From NCBI GenBank assembly GCA_947630865.1, contig CANRJE010000005.1:1-28852 (forward strand): a DNA stretch of 28,852 nucleotides, read 5' to 3'. The stretch is from an uncultured Bacilli bacterium. GTDB taxonomy: Bacteria > Bacillota_I > Bacilli_A > RF39 > UBA660. Each line of letters begins with the position of its first letter. Positions within the stretch are counted from its first letter, which is position 1. The notes under the pieces were generated by a model. It was not told where the DNA came from. It saw only the letters and a list, made by a program, of their open reading frames with translations, and ran no database searches. Positions 23,929 through 28,852 of the stretch are shown in pieces. The translations under genes were made by a program, and so were the position numbers.

Positions 23929-25512
23929 CTATGGCTTGTATCTTGCTATAAGACTTCTTGCAACTTTTACACCATCAACAGCCGATGAAGTAATACCTCC
24001 TGCATATCCTGCACCTTCTCCTATCGGATAAATTCCTTTTATGTTACATTCATAATTTAAATCTCTTATTATTCTTAATGGAGAAGAAGTTCTTGTCTCA
24101 ATACCAGCTAAAACTATATTATCTCCCCCAAATCCTTTAATTTTTTTATCAAAATTATCAATTGCTTCAAGAAATGCATCACTTATATAAGAAGGTAATA
24201 TTTCTCTCAAATTAACTAATTCATATTTTCCTTTTAAAGCTAAATTACTTTTTTCTATATCTAAACTCTTACAATTATTTTTAAAATCAATTAACCTTTG
24301 AATAGGTATAAGACCTTTTCCTAAACGATAGGCTTTTTCTTCTAAATCTCTTTGAAAAGATACTCCATCTAAAGGAGAAGCACCATAATCATTTTTATTA
24401 ACAGTTACAACAATTGCACTATTAGAAACTAAACTATCACGTTTATAATTACTCATACCATTAACAACTAAACGTTTATTTTCACTTGAAGCATTTATAA
24501 CATAACCACCTGGACACATACAAAATGAATAAACACCTCTTCCATTTGATGCCTTATAAGTCAACTTATAATTAGCAGCACCCAAATATTTTTGAAATTT
24601 ACCATATTGATTTTCATCTATTAAAGATCTTGGATGCATAATTCTAACTCCAACAGCAAAAGGTTTAGATTCCATTTCAATACCATTTTTATTAAGCATT
24701 TCAAAAGTATCTCTTGCACTATTTCCAATAGCTAAAATTAAATTACTAGTCTTTATTTTTTCTTTATCATTTACAACAATTTCTTTAAGTCTTTTATTTT
24801 CAATAATTAAATCTGTAAGTTTAGTTTGATAACGTATTTCTCCTCCCATTTCAAGAATAGACTTTCGCATATTTTTAATAACTGTTCTCAATAAATCTGT
24901 TCCAATATGAGGATTACTAACATATAAAATTTCAGGAGGTGCTCCATGTTCTACAAATATATCAAAGATTTTTAACTTTAAATTATCTTTATCTTTAATT
25001 AAAGTATTAAGTTTACCATCAGAAAAAGTTCCAGCTCCTCCTTCTCCAAATTGAACATTACTAGTAACATCTAAAATATTAAAATTCCAAAATTTTTCTA
25101 CATCTTTTATTCTATCTTCAACCATTTTTCCTTGTTCAATAATTAAAGTTTTATATCCTTCTTTTAAAAGAAAATAAGAAGCAAATAATCCTGCTGGACC
25201 ACTTCCAACAATTACAATTTTATCTTTTATTTTAACATTTCCTTTTTTAGGACTTTGATATTTTTCTCTTAGATCTTCATATATAAAATTACTATTAACT
25301 TTTTTAAGAACTTCTGTTTGTTTTTTAACATCAACTAAAAAATCATATACATAGTAAATTTCATTCTTTTTTCTAGCATCAATTGATTGTTTTTGGATAA
25401 CTACTTCAAGAATATCTTCTTCATTTATTTTTAATAGTTTACTTATTTTTTTTAATCTTATATTCACGTTATCTAAATCAACTCGTATTTTAACATCTTT
25501 TATCCTAATCAT
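23929..25512 (-). CDS. Uncharacterised FAD-dependent dehydrogenase (COG2509-like)
   Basis: The 527-residue flavoprotein has an N-terminal domain of about 90 residues, then a Rossmann dinucleotide motif IVGSGPAG (101-108) with LIIEQG at the end of the second strand. Central blocks include VQFGEGGAGTFSDGKL and FCMCPGGYV, and a C-terminal GEGAGYAGGITSSAVDG. This layout fits the COG2509 group of predicted FAD-dependent dehydrogenases found widely in anaerobes, whose substrate is not known. It overlaps the preceding HI0933-like flavoprotein gene by eight bases (AATGATTAG), with TAGGAG as SD. Two unlike flavoproteins followed by a sortase in one operon is an odd grouping; it may be an operon of convenience. 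Confidence 0.82.
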   Translation of the reverse strand: MIRIKDVKIRVDLDNVNIRLKKISKLLKINEEDILEVVIQKQSIDARKKNEIYYVYDFLVDVKKQTEVLKKVNSNFIYEDLREKYQSPKKGNVKIKDKIVIVGSGPAGLFASYFLLKEGYKTLIIEQGKMVEDRIKDVEKFWNFNILDVTSNVQFGEGGAGTFSDGKLNTLIKDKDNLKLKIFDIFVEHGAPPEILYVSNPHIGTDLLRTVIKNMRKSILEMGGEIRYQTKLTDLIIENKRLKEIVVNDKEKIKTSNLILAIGNSARDTFEMLNKNGIEMESKPFAVGVRIMHPRSLIDENQYGKFQKYLGAANYKLTYKASNGRGVYSFCMCPGGYVINASSENKRLVVNGMSNYKRDSLVSNSAIVVTVNKNDYGASPLDGVSFQRDLEEKAYRLGKGLIPIQRLIDFKNNCKSLDIEKSNLALKGKYELVNLREILPSYISDAFLEAIDNFDKKIKGFGGDNIVLAGIETRTSSPLRIIRDLNYECNIKGIYPIGEGAGYAGGITSSAVDGVKVARSLIARYKP

Positions 25513-26713
25513 TTAAAACACTCCTACCTGCTTTAATAGAAGACATAAAAGCAAAACCTAAATTATAACCACCACATATACCATCAACATCTAAGATTTC
25601 TCCAACTAAATATAAATCTTTAACTATTTTAGATTCCATATTGTCAGGATTAATTTCTTCTAAAGGTATACCTCCTGTTGTTACTTCAGCTTCATTAAAA
25701 GTATTAGTTTCTTTAACTTTAAAAGGAAAATTCATTAGTAAAGATACAATTTTTTCTTTAGGTGCTAAACTCCATTTAATATCATTTTTAACATTACTAA
25801 GTTTTAATATTAAATTAACAATTTTATAATTTAAAAAACCTTCTAAAATTTGTCCTAAAGTATAATCTTTTAATTTTTTTTCTTGATTATCAACAAAATT
25901 TATAAAATCCATACTATTTCCTTTAAACCAAGGTATAAAATTAATAAATATTTCTTCTTCATATTTTTTATTTAAACCTCTTGCAATAATACCGCTTATA
26001 TTAAAAGTACAAATACCACTTATTCCATAATCTGTAAAAATTAACTCACCATGTTCTTCTTTTATTTTCTTTTTATTTTCAAAAACAGTTAATATAACTT
26101 CACTACGAACACCTTTTAAATCTTTATAGAAATTTTCTTTTCCTCTTAATTGAACTAAAGAAGGTAGAGGTTTATTTATTGTATGACCTAATTTTTTTAA
26201 AAGATTATAACCACTTCCATCACTTCCAGTTTTAGGATAAGACATACCTCCTGTTGCTAAAATAATTTTATCAGCATCATAACATTTATCTTTCGTATAG
26301 ATTTTAAAATTCTTTTCTTTTTCAATTTTTATAACAGGACTTTCATATTCAATTTTAACTCCTAAGTTTAATGCTCCCAATAAAAGAGAATTCCATAAAC
26401 TAATTGCTTGATTAGTATAAGGATAATAATAACCATTATTAATACGTTCAACTATACCAAGTGAATGAATAAAATCTAAGACATTATCTTTTTCACTAGT
26501 AATTATTTTTTCTAAATCTTTTTTACTTGATGTATGATAAAAGCTTAAATCCATGCTTTTATTCCAAAAATTAGCTCTACCATTTCCTGTTAATAATAAT
26601 TTTTTTCCACATTTTGAATTTTTTTCAAGAATAGTAACATTTACTCCTTGTCTTCTAGCTACAATAGCTGATGTTAAACCTGATACTCCTCCACCAATTA
26701 TAATTAGATTCAT
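25505..26713 (-). CDS. HI0933/BaiN-family flavoprotein
   Basis: The 402-residue protein matches the HI0933-like flavoprotein family (also called YhiN, RdsA or BaiN). It has IIGGGVSGLTSA (5-16) as FAD-binding motif, CGKKLLLTGNGRANFWN (35-51, where most members have a Cys before the NxTN), an ATGGMSYPKTGSDGSGY block and the C-terminal GEILDVDGICGGYNLGFAF. Members are flavin oxidoreductases. BaiN of Clostridium scindens was assigned a step in bile acid 7-dehydroxylation, but the family is broad and no other bai gene is present, so that role is not claimed here. It is the first gene of the operon, with SD AAGGTGG, and it overlaps the COG2509-like gene by eight bases. Confidence 0.85.
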   Translation of the reverse strand: MNLIIIGGGVSGLTSAIVARRQGVNVTILEKNSKCGKKLLLTGNGRANFWNKSMDLSFYHTSSKKDLEKIITSEKDNVLDFIHSLGIVERINNGYYYPYTNQAISLWNSLLLGALNLGVKIEYESPVIKIEKEKNFKIYTKDKCYDADKIILATGGMSYPKTGSDGSGYNLLKKLGHTINKPLPSLVQLRGKENFYKDLKGVRSEVILTVFENKKKIKEEHGELIFTDYGISGICTFNISGIIARGLNKKYEEEIFINFIPWFKGNSMDFINFVDNQEKKLKDYTLGQILEGFLNYKIVNLILKLSNVKNDIKWSLAPKEKIVSLLMNFPFKVKETNTFNEAEVTTGGIPLEEINPDNMESKIVKDLYLVGEILDVDGICGGYNLGFAFMSSIKAGRSVLND

Positions 26714-26728
26714 ATAACCACCTTCCCT

Positions 26729-26734
26729 ATTATA
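26729..26734 (-). promoter_or_regulatory. Possible extended -10 promoter of the flavoprotein-sortase operon
   Basis: In the 34-base gap after the AAA+ gene the minus strand reads TGGTATAAT, an extended -10, about 15 bases before the start codon. There is no good -35 at 16-18 bases, and the leader would be very short. Read-through from the AAA+ gene is also possible. Confidence 0.35.
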
Positions 26735-26747
26735 CCAAAAAAAGAAA

Positions 26748-28310
26748 TCAATGGTGCGATTTCCTATAACTTTGAAATTCTATAATTTTACTTTTACCTA
26801 AAAGATTAGGATTATTTACAAATTTATTAAGATTATAAATTAACCTTTCTTTACTAGCACTATTTAAAAGTGAAAATGCTTTAACTGCTTCAATTACATC
26901 ACTCATTAAAACTTCTTTATGTAAGTTAAAAGTTGCATAAGCAAAAATCTGATCTATTAATTTTAAAATTAAAGCTGGGTTATTAATAATATCGTCCATA
27001 TTTCTTGATTCAAGTTTTGTTTCTGAAACTAATAAATCAATTACTGAAGAAGCTAAATCGTTATCACTTAAAAAACTAATTTGATATTTACTACAATAAT
27101 TAATTAAACTACATTCAACAATTGAAACAACATCTTCAAGATCTGGCTCATCAACATCAATTCGTTCAAATCTTCTTCTAAATGCTCCATCACTTAAAAT
27201 ATAATCTTCATATTCAAGAGTAGTTGTTGCTCCAATTATCTTTATTTCACCTCTATCTAAATAAGGCTTTAACATATTAGCAAAATCAAGACCTGTTCTT
27301 TCATTACTTCCAGCTCCAATAACATTATGAATTTCATCAATAAATAAAATAATGTTTGGATTGTTCTTTAATTCTTGCATTAAAGTTTCAACTTTTTCTT
27401 CAAAATCCCCTCGATATGTCGTTCCTTGTAAAATACTAGCAATATTTATTTTTACTATCTTCTTATTTAAAAACTGTCTAGGTACCATATCATTCTTTAT
27501 ATAATATGCGAGTCCTTCAACAACAGCTGTTTTTCCAACTCCTGGTTCTCCTACTAATAATGCTGAAGCATCGGTCAATAAAGCAATCATTAATCTTTTT
27601 ATTTCTTCATCTCTTTTAATAGCTGGCATTTCTAAATAATTTTTATCATTCAAAAAAACACCATATTTTTCTATTAAAGATGATTCAAATTTTGGTTTCT
27701 TGTTAAATGACAAAGTACTACTTTTCCAAAGTGGTTCTTGTAATTCTTTTAATATTTCATCATGCATTGTTGTTTTTTTATCAAACCATAATTTTCTAGC
27801 AGAATAATAGGTATTTCTATCATCTTTTTCAATGCTTTGATAAAAATATTTTAAAATATCTGAACCTGTTTTTCCTCTTTTAAGTAAATTATAAAATAGT
27901 TTTAAAGGAAAAAATTCATTTATATTATCAAGAGGAATATTAGCCATTCTTTTTATTAAATTTTGAAATTCTAAACAATACTCTTCAAATGTTGAATCCG
28001 AGATAGTCCATGGCTGAATATTCATAACATTTAAAAATTTATGAACATCTAAAGAACTAGTTCCTTCTAAATTTAAAATATCTTTAACATCAGAAGATTT
28101 TTCAATACAAGCTAAAAACATTGATATAACTTGTTTATCAATCTTATTAAGCTCAATAGTTTTTTCTTCTGTTAATGTTAATTTCTCTTTTACTCTAACT
28201 TTTATTATTCTAGCTTCAAGAGTTGCATAAATACCAAAAGCTAATTTTAAAATGTCTTTGGTAGTAGATGGTATTTCATTAATAAAAGTTAAATCCTTTG
28301 AATCAGCCAT
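26748..28310 (-). CDS. Single-ring Clp-type AAA+ ATPase (ClpA/ClpB D1-like)
   Basis: The 520-residue protein has an N-terminal helical region of about 210 residues and one AAA+ module closest to the first ring of ClpA/B/C. It has Walker A GEPGVGKT (254-261), a pore loop TTYRGDFEEK (Tyr299), Walker B FIDEIH (323-328), sensor-1 GATT (360-363) and an arginine finger in FRRRFERIDVDEP (377-389). The second AAA+ ring, the ClpP-binding loop and the coiled-coil M domain of full Clp proteins are absent; it ends shortly after the D1 small domain. It may be a stand-alone unfoldase, a regulator of another Clp protein, or a remnant that gained its own role. It has its own strong promoter and SD AGAGGTAA. 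Confidence 0.8.
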   Translation of the reverse strand: MADSKDLTFINEIPSTTKDILKLAFGIYATLEARIIKVRVKEKLTLTEEKTIELNKIDKQVISMFLACIEKSSDVKDILNLEGTSSLDVHKFLNVMNIQPWTISDSTFEEYCLEFQNLIKRMANIPLDNINEFFPLKLFYNLLKRGKTGSDILKYFYQSIEKDDRNTYYSARKLWFDKKTTMHDEILKELQEPLWKSSTLSFNKKPKFESSLIEKYGVFLNDKNYLEMPAIKRDEEIKRLMIALLTDASALLVGEPGVGKTAVVEGLAYYIKNDMVPRQFLNKKIVKINIASILQGTTYRGDFEEKVETLMQELKNNPNIILFIDEIHNVIGAGSNERTGLDFANMLKPYLDRGEIKIIGATTTLEYEDYILSDGAFRRRFERIDVDEPDLEDVVSIVECSLINYCSKYQISFLSDNDLASSVIDLLVSETKLESRNMDDIINNPALILKLIDQIFAYATFNLHKEVLMSDVIEAVKAFSLLNSASKERLIYNLNKFVNNPNLLGKSKIIEFQSYRKSHH

Positions 28311-28331
28311 AATTACCTCTTTTAGGAGAAT

Positions 28332-28360
28332 ATTATATCATGCTTGGATTTCTACTTCAA
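28332..28360 (-). promoter_or_regulatory. Strong promoter of the AAA+ ATPase gene
   Basis: Minus-strand TTGAAG (28355-28360), 17 bases, then TATAAT (28332-28337) with an upstream TG (TGATATAAT). The start codon is 22 bases downstream. No HrcA/CIRCE or CtsR heptad repeat is visible, although these often control clp genes. Confidence 0.75.
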
Positions 28361-28622
28361 GAAAAATTATTATGTTCTTTACTAAATTTAATAATTAAAT
28401 TGTGATATTTTTAATATTATGAGATATAATCATTCTCATGAAATTATATGCTTATTTTTAAATAAGAACACACTATACGTATTATACATAAATCGACATT
28501 TATTTTACTAATTTATATATAAAACTTTACATTTGTTATTTATATGTCATAATCAAAAAAATGTAGTATTTTTTTAAATTTTAGAATTTTATCGTAAAAA
28601 AAATTTTTTTCAGGATTTTTAA
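28361..28622. other. AT-rich non-coding stretch
   Basis: Between the AAA+ promoter and the ORF fragment at 28623, both strands are dense in stop codons and no start with an SD is followed by a meaningful frame. I see no stable terminator, tRNA-like fold or riboswitch. The run of A followed by T near 28595-28610 is only simple AT sequence. Confidence 0.5.
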
Positions 28623-28730
28623 GAAAAATCAGATTTAAAATGGAAAATTGAAGGAAAAAAAGATGGTCAATTTGAAAGATTAAAAATAATTTTAAATGAA
28701 ATTTCCTATTTTAATAAAATATGTCTTTAA
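28623..28730 (+). pseudogene. Possible gene remnant: 35-codon fragment without a start
   Basis: After a stop at 28620-28622 a plus-strand frame runs to TAA at 28728-28730. It reads EKSDLKWKIEGKKDGQF and continues to ISYFNKICL. The composition is protein-like (Trp, Gly and alternating charge, with no simple AT translation), but there is no ATG and no SD. It looks like the C-terminal end of a decayed gene. The family is not recognised and chance cannot be excluded. Confidence 0.3.
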
Positions 28731-28757
28731 TTTGTCAATTTACAAAATTTGACAAAT
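28730..28757. promoter_or_regulatory. Inverted repeat over the -35 of the plus-strand promoter
   Basis: ATTTGTCAA (28730-28738) and TTGACAAAT (28749-28757) are perfect 9-base inverted repeats separated by ten bases. Each arm contains TTGACA, one per strand. This looks like a dimeric operator, or two divergent -35 elements, rather than a terminator, as no T-run follows. Confidence 0.5.
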
Positions 28758-28777
28758 ATTTAATCTTCTATTATCAT
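28749..28777 (+). promoter_or_regulatory. Promoter reading to the right off the window end
   Basis: TTGACA (28749-28754), 17 bases, then TATCAT (28772-28777) on the plus strand is near consensus. It drives the gene that begins at the right edge, the only gene on this strand in the window. Confidence 0.65.
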
Positions 28778-28830
28778 GATTTTATTAGCCGGTTAATAAA
28801 ACATGAAAGGAGATTGATTATACGAGCGTT

Positions 28831-28852
28831 ATGAAAGATAATGAATTAGATA
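28831..28852 (+). CDS. Start of a plus-strand gene cut by the window edge
   Basis: Downstream of the promoter, AAAGGAG (28806-28812) is followed by an open frame. The first ATG, at 28831, reads MKDNELD to the edge. Its distance to the SD (18 bases) is too long; the frame is open upstream to an ATT right at the SD, so the true start is unclear. Only seven codons are visible, so the product cannot be named. Confidence 0.4.

Noticed and set aside
25505..26713. Assignment of the HI0933-like flavoprotein as BaiN in bile acid 7-dehydroxylation
   Set aside because: The family is broad, no other bai genes are in the window and the operon context is a sortase, so only the family is reported.
1..28852. 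CRISPR arrays, tRNA or rRNA genes, insertion sequences
   Set aside because: No regularly spaced repeats, cloverleaf-like GC-rich segments, transposase frames or terminal inverted repeats were noticed by eye; a tRNA scan could still find something missed.

Overview
This window is a strongly AT-rich stretch of a bacterial chromosome. Every complete gene lies on the minus strand, packed in short operons with strong Shine-Dalgarno (SD) sequences (AAAGGAG, GAGGAGG). Small overlaps such as ATGA and TAATG are common. TGA serves as a stop codon (the ABC ATPase ends in TGA at a normal family length), so this is not the Mycoplasma code. A sortase, a sorting-signal surface protein and a Dlt-like operon point to a walled Gram-positive cell. 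A bile salt hydrolase points to a gut habitat. The best guess is an uncultured, low-GC gut Bacilli/Clostridia-type Firmicute. No rRNA, tRNA, CRISPR array or insertion sequence was seen.

Layout from left to right, all minus strand unless stated: the N-terminal third of an MgtA-type P-type ATPase, cut by the window edge; a four-gene cluster (VanZ-family membrane protein, unknown anchored protein, lipoprotein, very short pyrophosphatase-like protein); a bile salt hydrolase with its own promoter and terminator; a short formate/nitrite-type channel; an ABC transporter (ATPase and double-FtsX permease) followed by its OmpR-type regulator and histidine kinase. Next comes a Dlt-like operon encoding an adenylating ligase, a PLP fold-III decarboxylase, a carrier protein, an MBOAT acyltransferase and an SGNH protein, followed by a TtcA-like tRNA thiolase. 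After it lie a membrane-anchored thioredoxin-like protein, a 1452-residue surface protein built from 14 tandem modules, and an operon of two flavoproteins and a class B-like sortase. The last complete gene is a single-ring Clp-type AAA+ ATPase. The right end is non-coding, with a decayed ORF fragment and a promoter facing a gene that begins on the plus strand.

The most interesting system is the Dlt-like operon. Ordinary dlt operons load D-alanine on a carrier protein and pass it to teichoic acid through DltB and DltD. Here a LysA/BtrK-type PLP decarboxylase sits between the ligase and the carrier, and the DltA cysteine linked to D-Ala selectivity is a serine. I infer that the pathway activates an amino acid other than D-Ala, decarboxylates it on the carrier (as BtrK does when it makes GABA-S-ACP), and transfers the amine-bearing acyl group to an extracellular polymer. 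The second system is the surface protein and its neighbouring sortase. The protein has a higher-order A-B-C module triplet repeated four times. Between it and the sortase gene lies a G8 tract inside a short leader ORF, a candidate phase-variation switch. The sortase has Lys where the catalytic Arg is expected.
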